Source: Kitagawia praeruptora (lineage: Eukaryota; Streptophyta; Magnoliopsida; Apiales; Apiaceae). Taken from it: a stretch of 64,000 nucleotides of DNA. The position numbers and the translations under genes were made by a program. The stretch is taken from positions 17,528,501 through 17,592,500 of the forward strand of contig CM075348.1 in the NCBI GenBank assembly GCA_037693485.1, written 5' to 3'. Shown one piece after another: positions 1 to 10,833 of this stretch. How positions within the stretch are numbered: the stretch's first letter is position 1; every line of letters begins with the position of its first letter. The notes below the pieces were generated by a model. That model worked only from the letters and a program-made list of their open reading frames with translations, searched no databases and was not told the origin of the DNA.

Positions 1-333
1 TACTCCCACCATTGGAGAACATGGGCTGCATGCTTCATACAGGCTGCCTGGCGACGACATAAGAGGAAGATGATTGCAAAAGACCTTCTTGCACTTGAGT
101 CATTTAATTTGAGTGAGCAAAGTCTTGATGAGGCTGAACAAGAGGATGAAGAAGACAAGAAATCTGGCAGTTTAAAGAATTCTCAAGCAAAAATGAACCT
201 TGGGGTGACAATATTGGCCTCAAGATTTGCTGCAAATACCCGGAGAGGAGCTCAAAGAATTAAGAATGTAGGGTTGCCTAATGTACCAAAGAAACCTGAA
301 GAGCCTGATTTTTCTGGCGAGCCTGATGATTAG
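1..333 (+). CDS. CNGC: Cyclic nucleotide-gated ion channel, C-terminal exon (partial)
   Basis: The reading frame is open from base 1 and ends at TAG 331-333, giving 110 codons of the C-terminal tail of a plant CNGC, a plasma-membrane cation channel gated by cyclic nucleotides and calmodulin. The first residues read YSHHWRTWAACFIQAAWRR, the conserved segment after the cyclic-nucleotide-binding domain. It contains the IQ calmodulin-binding motif (IQAAWRRHKRK). An acidic, lysine-rich stretch follows, and then a variable tail ending in a proline- and acid-rich segment (KKPEEPDFSGEPDD). The Met at base 70 is internal and is not the start. The transmembrane part, pore and nucleotide-binding domain lie upstream of the window. 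The family call is firm; the subgroup cannot be set from this tail. Confidence 0.93.
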   Translation, partial: YSHHWRTWAACFIQAAWRRHKRKMIAKDLLALESFNLSEQSLDEAEQEDEEDKKSGSLKNSQAKMNLGVTILASRFAANTRRGAQRIKNVGLPNVPKKPEEPDFSGEPDD

Positions 334-1821
334 TTTCCTCGCTTTAGTTAAAATGTATATATAATACAAGGTTACTTCAGTGAAACTTATACTAGACGGA
401 TAGTTATATTTCACAACTGTATTCCTAAAGCTCAGTTCCACTGTTTAAGAACAAGACCTTCCATTGGTGAAAGGAAGGGTATTTTATCAAAAGGGTGGCG
501 CAAAGTGACGCCTTTTGGGTCCATGAAAGTTGGTGCAACCGTATCTGATCTTGTGGCAGCTATTAGCAGACAGTTTGTATGATAATTCTAGAACCAAAAA
601 TCTGATAATGTGTTATGTGACCCACTTAACTTTTCTCGATATTTAATTGAAGTCATCTTCGTATAACTTCTGAGCTTAAAATCGATATTTCAACTATTAA
701 TATTTTTTGTCAGAATTGTTTCCGTTATTTACCCTCCACTTTTAACAGCTTATTTGAGCTAGCCAAGTTCCTTTTTTTTTTTCTGCTACATACCTCAAGT
801 CTTACGTCTCAGCATGTTCATCTGCAATATTGCTCAAGTCTTGCACCACAAAGAGCATTGCCACTGTGTGCCGGTTTTTTCCACTTGGTCTATGCTTCAC
901 AATTGGATTTGCTTAACGATGCATAGTTTCATAACTCTGAATTCAAAGTCTGCACAAGAATACAGGCTAGAATGGAAGACATAAAGATATATCTTTAATA
1001 TATCTCATTCAGTAAACATTACATCATTGCACTTCGGTGATATTATCTCTGCTTGAACTTTTCTTGTTATGTCTGAAAAAGTCAGGGTTGTAACTTCGCC
1101 AAAAAAATTAAATAAGGTTTGTAGTTTGTTTAGTTGGTGCAAGAACGCCGGCGAGAATTGCCAAAGTGGAATCCATAACTGATTCCACTGGGAACCTACA
1201 TTTTTCTTTTTTGCTACGCCGAGAACCTACATTTAAATCACAAGTTCTTAAATTACTATATTACAGTCAAACGTAAACAGAGCTCAGGTAATATATCTGA
1301 TCTACTGGCTAGAAAAATAACTGCACCAAAATGTGTTGGAAGGATATAAGCTGTGAATAAACTGCACCAAAATGTGAACGAGGATGCTAGTGCTAGTGTA
1401 AGGAGGTGAAAAATGCGTGTACGAGATCAGAGTTACATAAAATTAGACTAAAGTCCACTCAGCTTAGATCATAAACACTACCCTTTCTGATGACAATATT
1501 GCTAGCATACCTCCATGATTGAATATATCCCTAAAGTGAATTCCAAGGATTCAACTGCATATGTAGTACAAATAGCTTGAAGGAGAGACTATAAAGTATT
1601 TACCAATATAAGAACAAATAGTCTATGCCAATTGTTTACCAAAAACAAAACATTGTCTTGATGTCAGTAGCTATTATAATATTAGATCACTAATAGTCGC
1701 ATAAAAGCACTGCATAGTAATTACTAATTAGTAACAAGTAAAACAAGGTCCAACTCCAGCATGACAGAAATATTGCAGCTACGAAATGAATCACGGTACA
1801 TGCTTTGCAAAATAACGACTG
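334..1821. other. CNGC 3' UTR and intergenic spacer
   Basis: This is the 3' UTR of the CNGC gene followed by the tail-to-tail spacer to the minus-strand TRAPPC3 gene. No reading frame with recognisable protein similarity, no RNA gene and no clear repeat boundary was found. The TRAPPC3 3' UTR must lie at the right-hand end, but no polyadenylation site could be assigned. Confidence 0.6.
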
Positions 1822-3615
1822 CTACTCATCATCTTTGTATGGATACTCCTCAGGGACTTGCTTTAGAAGTTTTAAGCGTAATTCAAAAGCATCATCTCCT
1901 CTAAGCATATCTCGAACCCATGTGATTTCGGTCTTCATTGACACCTAAAATGGCCGAAAAAGGAGCACATGTAAATTGGTCTACATATTGTGCTGAGGCC
2001 TTGTCATATCGATACAACGTAATTAGGACAAGATAATATGCATATACCGTACCACTCTAATTAGTTGCACCATTCAGTTTCTTTACGTGCATATGTGAAA
2101 AGAAAAATACTGGCACAGAATTATCCAGATAATATGCCATTAAGTCATAATCTAAAAGAAATAAAGTCTACAAAACGATATGATGTCATCATATATTTTT
2201 TTACTACTTTGAACGTACAACTAATCATAATACATAAAAGCTTTGAAGACTTACAAAAGTTTACTCTACTCTATCTAGGATTTTGTCATTCTGATTTGGT
2301 AAATAGTTAGACATTGTTTAAGTGTTGTTCTCGAAAATATTAACGGTGGAACACTGCACTTGTTATGATTTATGAAACAGCGGTTATAGTTTTTACACAG
2401 CAGGTGTGTACATCTGTTATTGAAGGAAAATGACTCACCATCTCTAGAGCTCCTCTGACAACTCCGCTTAATATGTTGCAGTAGTAAAGACCTTGACAAG
2501 TATCAGGAAGCTCAACAAAATCTACCAATGGGTTATCCTCTAATATGATACTGCAAGTTGTACCCTCGGAGTCCCAATTAGTGACATATGCAGTGACCCC
2601 TAAAAACATTTTGAAACCCACCTGTTCATATAACAATTTGGAATTGCATGTAAGAAATCAATTGATACAATATAAGATCAACTGCTCCTACGGAAAATAT
2701 TAAGCTGATCACAAGAAAGGGTTTATATAATACTCCAGGAAAATGCTTGAAAGCTAGAATAGTAGTTAAATGAAAACTATTGATAAAGTGTAACAAATAT
2801 ACTTATAATTCTGACATTTAAACTAGTGGAGCATGCCATACAAGGATACGACTACTAGTATAGGATTATAAATGTGTAAAGCATAGCACCAAATCAAAGT
2901 TTCTTAAAAAATTTCTTCGCTGACGCGTCTGTAATAAGGTGCATATATTAGTGAATCAACATGCTTCCAAAGCAGACAATCACATAAGAGACAAGACACC
3001 GCACAGCGGCACAAGTGAAGATCACACACACGTGTTATATAGACATAAGATGCCATAACTAGATCATAAGGGCAGCCCTCGTTTATTTCCTGTTTCCAAT
3101 CACTTTTTCTTTAAATAGTGACACATTCTCCTACTTAAATACGCAGAATACTAATTATCCGTGTGAGTTGAAGTACGTAGACTAGCCGTGCATTCGTATC
3201 CATTCCATTGTATAAAATACATCAAGTGCACCGATCATAGTATCATTACATTCACATCACTAGAGAAAAGTAATTCACATTTTTTACCTTCTCCACATTT
3301 AATTGCTAGAAACACCGCATTCCATAATACTACCCACAAACTAAAGACAAACATATAACTAAATCAACGGTTTCAATACGAAATCACGAACATAACAACT
3401 TACAGTAGAAAAAAACTGCATAAAAACGAAGCGGAAAAAGGTACCTTGGCAATAACATCAGCAGTCTCCTTAAAATCAACACAAGTAGAAACATTTGATT
3501 TAGCAAGAAACTCATCGATCAAACGAATCCCAATATTATAACCCCTATAAAACACACACATATACCAAAACACACACTCAATTACATAAAATAATATAAT
3601 AAATAAAAAAATAGA

Positions 3616-3657
<42 letters not shown>

Positions 3658-4025
3658 GAGAGATTGAGAGAGGGGGAGAGAGAGGGAGGGAGAGAGAGAG
3701 AGAGGGAGAGAGAGAGAGGGAGGGAGGGAGATACATTTGATCAAGCTGTTTGTTAACTTCATCGACCTCTTCGAGATCCGTAAGCAATTGCCTCACAATT
3801 GCACCATATGTTAGAGTAAAAAGCTCAGCGTTCTGTAATTAAACAAGATAATAACATAGAATTATACACGAAACATAAAATCAAACGAATTGGATGCGAA
3901 ATGAAAGAAGCTCAAAATAATTTAAAAAATGACGAGCGAGCAGCTAGTGAGTGAGTTAGTGAATCGCTTACAACTCGGTCGACATTAGCGAAAATTGCAT
4001 CTCCAGATCTGGGTGGAGGAGCCAT
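1822..4025 (-). CDS. TRAPPC3: TRAPP complex subunit 3 (BET3), complete five-exon gene
   Basis: This gene encodes the BET3/TRAPPC3 core subunit of the TRAPP tethering complex, which activates Rab1/Ypt1-type GTPases in ER-Golgi and trans-Golgi traffic. On the minus strand the exons are 4025-3972, 3832-3735, 3544-3445, 2621-2439 and 1944-1822. All four introns are GT-AG and the joined frame has no stop. The product is 185 aa, the usual length for plant BET3. It starts MAPPPRSGDAIFANVDRV and contains QLLTDLEEVDEVNKQLDQMG, the family segments DNPLVDFVELPDTCQGLYYC and NILSGVVRGALEM, and ends VPEEYPYKDDE. Cys72 (in STCVDF) probably corresponds to the acylated cysteine of animal BET3; that is inference. 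Intron 3 is the longest (823 bp). Intron 2 opens directly into a long CT tract. The start is the only Met fitting the conserved N-terminus. Confidence 0.95.
3613..3730. repeat. GA/CT microsatellite in TRAPPC3 intron 2
   Basis: About 118 bp of nearly uninterrupted GA dinucleotides with GGGA variants. On the gene strand this is a CT-rich polypyrimidine tract that starts a few bases after the 5' splice site of intron 2 (GT at 3734-3733). Serine/leucine-rich open frames read through it are not genes. Confidence 0.95.
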
Positions 4026-4514
4026 CGATAAATGATAGTAATTGATTAAAAATCAAAGGCCCCTTTGAGTTTACAAATCTCAAACTCAACAAGAAGCTGT
4101 GCGCCTTTGTAATTGCTATTTTGCTGTCTTCACTCGGGTCGGATCAGGGAACTAAAACAAATCATTTTCTCCCAAAATAGTTCTTATAGAAATCGGCCGA
4201 TTTATGAAAAATTGTTGATAAATTGATCAAAAATCGATCAAAATTTTAGAATCGATTCGATCTATTTTGAAAAAATCGTCGATAAATTACCAAATTTTCA
4301 ATCGAATCACCCGATAAATTGTAAATCAGTACCTCAACCGAATAGTTCCGATTTTCGAAATTTGCAATACTGTCCAAAATTGATAAATAGAAATTTCGTG
4401 AATGTCAAAAATACTTTGGTCATAATGATTTATTTTCTCCCTTCAGATTTTGGAGAAGATATTTTTTAGACGAGTAATTTTATTTTAAAAATATTTGTGT
4501 ATTGGGGGTATAAA
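4026..4514. other. TRAPPC3 upstream region
   Basis: 5' UTR and proximal promoter of TRAPPC3 (minus strand), then AT-rich DNA with many short GATAAATT- and AATCGAT-like words around 4180-4390. No TATA box could be placed with confidence. The right boundary is the target duplication of the hAT-like element. Confidence 0.5.
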
Positions 4515-6559
4515 TAGGATCGAGCATTCGGTACCGAAAATCGAATTATCATTTTTTTGGGGACCGAATCGAATCGAAGTTACATTACGGACCAAACCGG
4601 AATCAAACCGAAAAAATCCTATTCGATTCGATTCTTTCTTTGAAGAACTGAATTTTTTTATTTAAAAAAAAAGCATCTCAAACATAACAAAAAACAAGAT
4701 TTTTTTAAACATAAAAATATTAACTAATGAAATGTAAATACAATAGTTAAAACTTCAAATCTCAAACCAAAAACAAGCCATGCAAAAATCCAAATAAATT
4801 TACAAGTTGTTGGGCCTCAATATACGCCAGCCAGTAAAAGAAGCCCATTCTTAAAAAGGCTCACGGAAAGCCCATCCATCAAAGAAAAAAGGAGTGATTC
4901 GGCTCGAGGAATTGAGGAGGAGGAAAAACACTTGTATCAAATTGGATAAACACATAACTTCGATTCCAACATTTGGCGCTAGAAGGAGGGGGGTGTTCAA
5001 TTTGATTCATGTGTTCAATTCCTCCTTCGTCACAGATCCTACCTCTCTTCTTCGTCTATGACTCGACCTGCTATGATGTTGCGAGGCTCGATCTCCTCTG
5101 TCTTCCTCTCCCCCTCTCTCTCCGTGTGTGTTTTGTTCACGGATTAAGTTGATTACTAATTCTCTTTGCAATAAAGAGTTTGATTTGATTAATATGTGTA
5201 TTTTCTATCTCCATTGATGTGTTCTTAGAATTTTTTAGATATCATTATTTTGAATTGTTCGATTTGGACAGATGTGTGTATTTTGTGTTTGCGCCTGCGT
5301 TTGTTGTTTACGGAATTGGTAGATATTTGTTATACAAAATGAAATTATTTGATTGAGGATCGAGCCTAGTTTCGTGTGCATCTGGATGTTCTACTTGCGA
5401 TTGTTGTGTAATTATAAATCTGTTGGTTACAAATTTTCTGTAAAAATACTAGTACTCTCTATGCTTCGATATGTACAATTGTGTGACTGTTTTTCTTTAA
5501 TAAATTAAAATAAAACAGGACTGTGAGCTATATAATATAAGATAGATTTTGATGCGTTTATCCTAAGCTGAGCATCAGACCTTGCATTGTTCCTATTTGA
5601 AAATAATTTGAAGAGGCTCCAACATTAATGAAATGTTACAATTTCACAAATATAAAGATAATCTAGAATATGCAAAATTCGTATGATACACTTGTGGTTA
5701 GATGATAAACTTTTGTGGATGAAAGAATGTCTCAAAATTTCTATTCTTTTTGGATTGTGTAAATTATATCAAACTCAATCTCAAAGATTCAACCGCGGCT
5801 CTTACTTCCTTTCATTTGTTCTAACTTCCTTTAATTCATGATTTGTGTCACTGTTACTTGATTTCTTTTGTTTGTTTCATTGATTATTAATTACTAGAGA
5901 ATCAAATATTCTTACTTTCTTTATCAGTTCTCTATTTTAAAAGATTTCTCAGTTAGGCTAGGTTTTTGAATTTCATAATAATGTTTTGTTTGTTTTCTTA
6001 ATTGTTGTTATTAAATTTCTTAGTTGTTATTGTTGCTTGAGAATCTGAGATTATAGATAATATAAATTTGATTAAACAAAATTTATTTAGCTTGTTTCTT
6101 AATTGTTATTGTTTCCATATTTTTAGCAGTAAGTATATAAAGCTAGGTACTACCTGCTGCAAAACTTGTTTAAAAGCTTTTTTAGTTCTTCCTCTTTTAT
6201 TTCAATTGGAATAATGTCTTCACAGCCTGACACTGGGATGTGGGATTCTAATAATCCTAATACTCAATCTCAATGATATTTTAGGTCTGGAAGGGAGTGG
6301 GGTGTATTACGTGTATATCAATATATGAATATCAGAATATATAATAATATGATTTAATGATATTATATAAAAATTAATATATAAAAATATATTAAACACT
6401 ATTCGGTCTATTCGGTCCAGAATCGAAATTGTTTGTTACGAACCAGGCCGGAACTTATTTTGGTCTGGACCGAATTTTCAATAAAATACAACCGTATGGA
6501 TCGAATTTATTTCGATTCAATTTGGTTCTCCGGTTCTAGTTTGGTTCTGCTCAACCCTA
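4515..6559 (+). mobile_element. hAT-like non-autonomous DNA transposon
   Basis: The element starts TAGGATCGAGCATTCGG and its far end, read on the minus strand, starts TAGGGTTGAGCA, so 10 of 12 terminal bases match. This is the usual TAGGG-TGAGCA style of plant hAT ends followed by CGGTTCGG-like subterminal words. The flanks are GGTATAAA (4507-4514) and GGTATATC (6560-6567), a 6/8 match to an 8-bp target duplication. Near the right end ATG 6214-6216 opens a 20-codon frame (MSSQPDTGMWDSNN...) that stops at 6274-6276. This could be the leftover N-terminus of a deleted transposase, which is inference. No DDE or dimerisation domain remains, so the copy cannot move by itself. Confidence 0.7.
4808..4971 (+). 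repeat. Short LTR-like segment followed by PBS-like sequence
   Basis: Within the hAT-like element a 164-bp block begins TGTTGGGCC and ends GATTCCAACA, the inverted TGTTG/CAACA ends typical of LTRs. It is directly followed by TTTGGCGCTAGAAGGAGG, which resembles primer-binding sites of some plant LTR elements. No second copy was found, so this would be a single LTR of a small or truncated retrotransposon. It could also be chance. Confidence 0.3.
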
Positions 6560-6814
6560 GGTATATCTATATATTACGGAAATATTAACTTAAAACCCGT
6601 GCGATGCACGGTTCTTTATTATTATACATTTTTAAAAAAAAATTGAATTGAAAATTTTAAGATATGAATTTTGTAGGTTTAAAATTGTAAATAATATGAT
6701 TTGATAATAATTATGTATATGTAATGTTTTTTTAAAAATAAGGGATTTTAGTTTAAAGATATAAAAAAGATGATACATTTTAGTTGAAATAAGTGAATTT
6801 TTTTAATAAACCAA
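6560..6814. repeat. AT-rich DNA with Helitron-3'-end-like hairpin
   Basis: Around 6598-6613 lies the palindrome CCGTGCGATGCACGG followed by an AT-rich tract. On the minus strand this resembles the terminal hairpin of plant Helitrons, but no CTRR terminus follows at the right distance. The remainder shows no gene. Treat as a decayed repeat. Confidence 0.35.
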
Positions 6815-7250
6815 ACGCATTAATAAAGGCCCAAGGCCAAAAGATCCAAACCAACAATCCAACCCATACAACCAACTGGGCTCCCAAATGTTTAGCAGCA
6901 GAAATTTAAATTAACAGAATAAAATAAACAAAGCAACAAAACAACAAAGCAGGAATTTGAAACGACTAGATAGCGAAGCACGGACCAATGACAGGAACCC
7001 CAAACATGACTGATGCATTCATTCTTCTTGCATCTCAGCATCTTCACCTCTCCCTTGCTCGAACGTTTTCATCAGAAACCAATGGACCAACACCTTGATT
7101 AGCATCCTGGTCATTATCAAGCACCACACCATTACCATTTCCTTGTGCTGGAAGACCAACAACCACCTGAACAACATCATCAAATAAAAAAATATATATA
7201 TTGAAGACACATAATTAGTTAGTTGTGATCAAGATCAAATACAAACTTAC
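6815..7250 (-). mobile_element. Possible non-LTR retroelement 3' remnant
   Basis: Read on the minus strand, a frame from about 7180 to 7050 encodes a short acidic peptide (GLPAQGNGNGVVLDNDQ...). It is followed by a T/G-rich untranslated stretch that ends near 6810 in a short A-run (TTTATTAAAAAAA). The layout is like the 3' end of a plant LINE, but no reverse transcriptase or RNase H motif is visible and no target duplication was found. Confidence 0.3.
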
Positions 7251-7530
7251 AAACATTTTTTGTTCAATATATTTATAACTTCGGTTCAATTTCAACATCA
7301 GTTATCAAATAAAAATAAAAAATATATTGAAGACACATTATTTAATTCTTCAATATTTTTCTGGGTTCACCAACACCAAAATAGGGTATAGAAATATAAA
7401 ATTTTATTTATTTATTATAGGGTATTAAACCGTAATTAAAGATTTGATGAATAAATATTATATTATTCTCAACTATCTGGGTTCACCAATACCAAATTAG
7501 GGTATAAAAATATGAAATATTATTAATTTT
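7170..7530. repeat. Decayed direct repeats of about 115-125 bp
   Basis: The words TCAAATAAAA...TATTGAAGACACAT occur at about 7178 and 7304, and CTGGGTTCACCA...TAGGGTATA occurs at about 7362 and 7478. This shows an old tandem duplication in AT-rich non-coding DNA. Confidence 0.55.
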
Positions 7531-7598
7531 ATATAATTTTTTAATCGTACCAATGTAAAATTATTTTATATATTTGAATTCAACACAAGTGTAACTAT

Positions 7599-8278
7599 AT
7601 TTTTTTTTTTTGAGTAAAATTCCATTCATTAATGATAAGTCATACGACATCTACAAAAATAGTCGAACAACGAAAAACATAAACAAATACTGATTAATCC
7701 ATATTCAGTAAATTTGTTGAAGATGATATTGCCCCTCTCGTATGGAGATTTATATGTACTCGCTGCGGTTGGACATCCACCTGGGGCTAATGCTGCTTGA
7801 ATATTCGACCATAAATGCAACATCCTACAAACTTGTTTCACTAGATCAGAAATCATACTCTCACAAACAAAGGAGAGAAATCCAAACTCTCACAAAGGAG
7901 AGATCAAATCCGAAAAATACAAGCCAAAACCAGAAAAACAAACTGAAAATTACAAAGAAAAATCAAAAAACTTAGATCTGACAACCGAAACCACTGATAT
8001 GCGGCTAACTCTCGAAATCCCCGCTTGAATCGAAGAAGAAAGATGGCCGGAAACTCCGGTAGTGTAGATCTAGAAAAGCAATTCAACACAAATCAAGAGC
8101 AAAGTTATTGAAAAGAGATAGATCAAACAAAATAAAAGAAAGAATTTGGGGCTTTCCACCGGAAAAACCGGTGGAAGCCCCGCCGGTTAAGGTGCAGGAG
8201 ATTGGAAGGATAGAGAAAGGGAGAGAAAAGAGGGAGAGAGGCTAGTGCAGGTGAAGGCACACAGATATTTTTACACAT
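7599..8278 (-). mobile_element. Poly(A) non-LTR retroposon with 17-bp target duplication
   Basis: A minus-strand retroposed segment of 680 bp. Its 3' poly(A) appears on the plus strand as the T-run starting at about 7600. The 17-bp sequence AACACAAGTGTAACTAT is present unchanged at 7582-7598 and 8279-8295, the hallmark of target-primed reverse transcription. The 5' side is rich in CTCTCCC and contains an inverted pair (TTCCACCGGTTTTTCCGGTGGAA). A frame at 7856-7629 (LWSNIQAALAPGGCPTAAS...) was not recognised. No reverse transcriptase is present, so this is either a 5'-truncated LINE or a non-autonomous element. Confidence 0.8.
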
Positions 8279-8879
8279 AACACAAGTGTAACTATTGTTC
8301 AACAGGTGATGTTGAACTCAAGTTATATAGATGTTGAACACTCGTTACAAAAAAACAATTCAATTTTTGTAAAAAATGTTATTATTATGTTTATAATAAA
8401 TTATAAAATTATATAAATATGTTTTCGTTATGTATAATGTGTATTAATAAAAACATTATTTAATATATGATGTTGAAACCAAGTTATATATATGTTGAAA
8501 AAAAATTGTAATTTTGTATTTAATTTTTTTTAATGGAACTCAACCTTTGTTAGTTATTAGCTATTATTATATTATTGTTTTATTTTATTTAAAAAACTAT
8601 CCGATTAGATTTTAGTTAAGAAAAATTAGAAAAAGTAATGTGTTTTAGTTGAAAAAGTAATCAATAAGTTATTAGTAAATTTAATATAAATATTTTTATT
8701 TTACTAAATAGAGTTCTCCTTGGTGTTTTTAGAAAAAGGAGAAATTTAAATTATATAACTTATAAAAAATAGATAATGTAATATGTTTTACATGTAAAAG
8801 GAATTTTGTTAGTGATTGATAATAATAATATTGTTATTTCATTTCATTAAATAGAATGATGGATAAAAAAAGAAGTTAG
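8279..8879. other. AT-rich non-coding DNA
   Basis: Very AT-rich sequence with no open frame, RNA gene or clear element boundary. It is probably degraded repeat DNA. Confidence 0.5.
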
Positions 8880-9784
8880 AACAATTATGAGCTTATAATT
8901 CGTACAATGCACGACTCTTTTTAAATATTTTTAATTATATAAATTGTATTACCAAACAAAATTTTCTTAATATTTATATTTATTATAATTTATTTATAAT
9001 GAATTTGATTTTTATCAAATAAATTTTAATCTTTTATTGAAGAAAATAGAGAACTCTTAAATTTGAAAGACTTAGAGAAAAAATAACCAAATATGAGTAT
9101 TAATATATAAAAATTATTATTTATTATACTTCGCACACGGTCAATTTACTTTTTTTGTTCTATCTTTAGTTCTAAAAATCAGATTTTGACAATTTGACAG
9201 GCCATGCAAAGCTGAAGAAATTATCTTTAATTTGGTGATGGTTTAACAATTATCATCCAACTGAAATTACTCGAAAATTAAAGAGAAAAGAAAGTTACAA
9301 ATTTTTACATTAAGAATTCTATTCAATTTAGAAATCTACTTGTATTTGTTTTAAATTATTAAAATATATTTTTTCGTATTTTAATATAATCCTACTATCA
9401 TTCAAATAAACTTACTTCCTAATATAAGATATAATTCTATTAAATTTAAAAGATCTACTTATATTTTGTTTAGATTATTAAATTTACTTTTTGGTATTTG
9501 AATATAATCCTATTACCAATCAAATTTTTATTTAATATTAAATCTACCGGCTCACATCTATCAATTTTAAGATCCAATGGTCCATAATCTATTGATCAGC
9601 GACCGTACTACAAAAAATGGATATAATGGCTAATTAAGTAAAAAAAAAGAAATATGTACTGTACCGATCAACCAAACTTTTAATGTTTCGTTTTTAATAA
9701 TATAACGTAGATTTGAGTTTTTGTTTATTTGTTTACTTTTAATAGCTCATATCTCCCAAATTTATTTAATTGAATTTTTTATCT
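8880..9784 (-). repeat. Decayed Helitron-like repeat
   Basis: The minus strand near 8890-8925 carries a degenerate terminal hairpin (GTGCATTGTACGAATTATAAG). From about 9150 to 9500 the plus strand matches the interior of the repeats at 47.2-48.5 and 56.3-58.6 kb in word order: a TCTATCTTTAG word, an AAATCAGATTT word, then ATTATCTTTAATTT, then a hairpin-free AT stretch. No protein is encoded. Confidence 0.45.
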
Positions 9785-9789
9785 ATTCA
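9785..9789. repeat. Target-site duplication of the outer LTR element (left)
   Basis: ATTCA directly before the TG of the outer 5' LTR. The same five bases follow the CA of the 3' LTR at 41247-41251. Confidence 0.9.
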
Positions 9790-10454
9790 TGTAATATCCG
9801 CGAATTTTTCGAATATATTTTTTTTTATTTTATTACTCGATATTTAAATTTTAATTAAGAGCGATGCACTAATATATTTTAATTAGCGCATTTTGATAAA
9901 TTTTAAAATTTTATATATTCATATGGAAGTAAAAATTATTTTATAATTATTTATTTATATTTATTTGGTTTTATTAAAATTAGGAAATTTCGGAAAAATA
10001 AGATTTTAATTTTATCGAATTTATTTTAGAGTACGAAATTATAGTATCGTTTAATTAGCCAGCAAGGGGGGGGAAACAAGATCTTTTCACCAAACATTTC
10101 GTTAAATATAAATATGATCATTATTTTTTTTTATTTTTTTTTTTTCAGAATTATCTTGTCTCCCATATTGTAATTTTTTAATTTTCCACTTACAAAACAT
10201 AATTATGGAGCACTAAATAGCCCATAACCATTTGTCCCCCACGTTTTTATCTCTTTTAACGTAATAAACAGTAAATTGGCTTGTATTTATTTACAATCAA
10301 CTTATAACACAACCCACAACCTCCATATTTGTTTTAACACCATTTCCCCTGTCTCTCTTTTATACCAAAACTGTCTCTTTCCTTTTCAAACAAAAGACTC
10401 GACTACTCTCTCTTCTTCTTCGTAAAAATAAAACTCAAAACATATATATATATA

Positions 10455-10833
10455 GAGTACCACTCTAGGGAGAACCATCTTACGTGGAGAACCGTGGAGA
10501 ACCACTTAAAATGCATTTAAATAGTCCTTTATATAAGGCCCCTGGCGGGGCCCCTTCACATAAAAGTCTTATAATTCTACCCTCTATCCATTTATCAAAA
10601 AAAAAATTTTTAAAAAACTTTTAAAAAAATGTTGCCACGTCATCATTTTTTGAATTTTTTTAAAAAAATTTTTTTTTTGTTATTTTTTTTTTATAAATAG
10701 ATAGAGTATAAAATTATAAGACTTTTTTGTGAAGATGCCCCTGCGGGGCCCTTATATATAAAGCAATTATAATGCATTTTAAGTGGTTCTCCACGGTTCT
10801 CCACGTAAGATGGTTCTCCACGGAACAATGGCC
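10455..10833. mobile_element. Foldback MITE inside the outer 5' LTR
   Basis: A 379-bp insertion absent from the matching place in the 3' LTR (38190-38212), where only a TA run is present. Long inverted arms (GAGAACCATCTTACGTGGAG and onward, roughly 140 bp) face each other. One end reads GAGTACCACTC, and the other, on the minus strand, GGCCATTGTTCC. Both flanks are TA repeats, consistent with insertion at TA. No coding capacity. The empty site in the 3' LTR proves that it moved after the outer element inserted. Confidence 0.85.

Noticed and set aside
3400..3796. Serine/leucine/proline-rich frames at the TRAPPC3 intron 2
   Set aside because: Translation of the GA microsatellite; the real exons are on either side.
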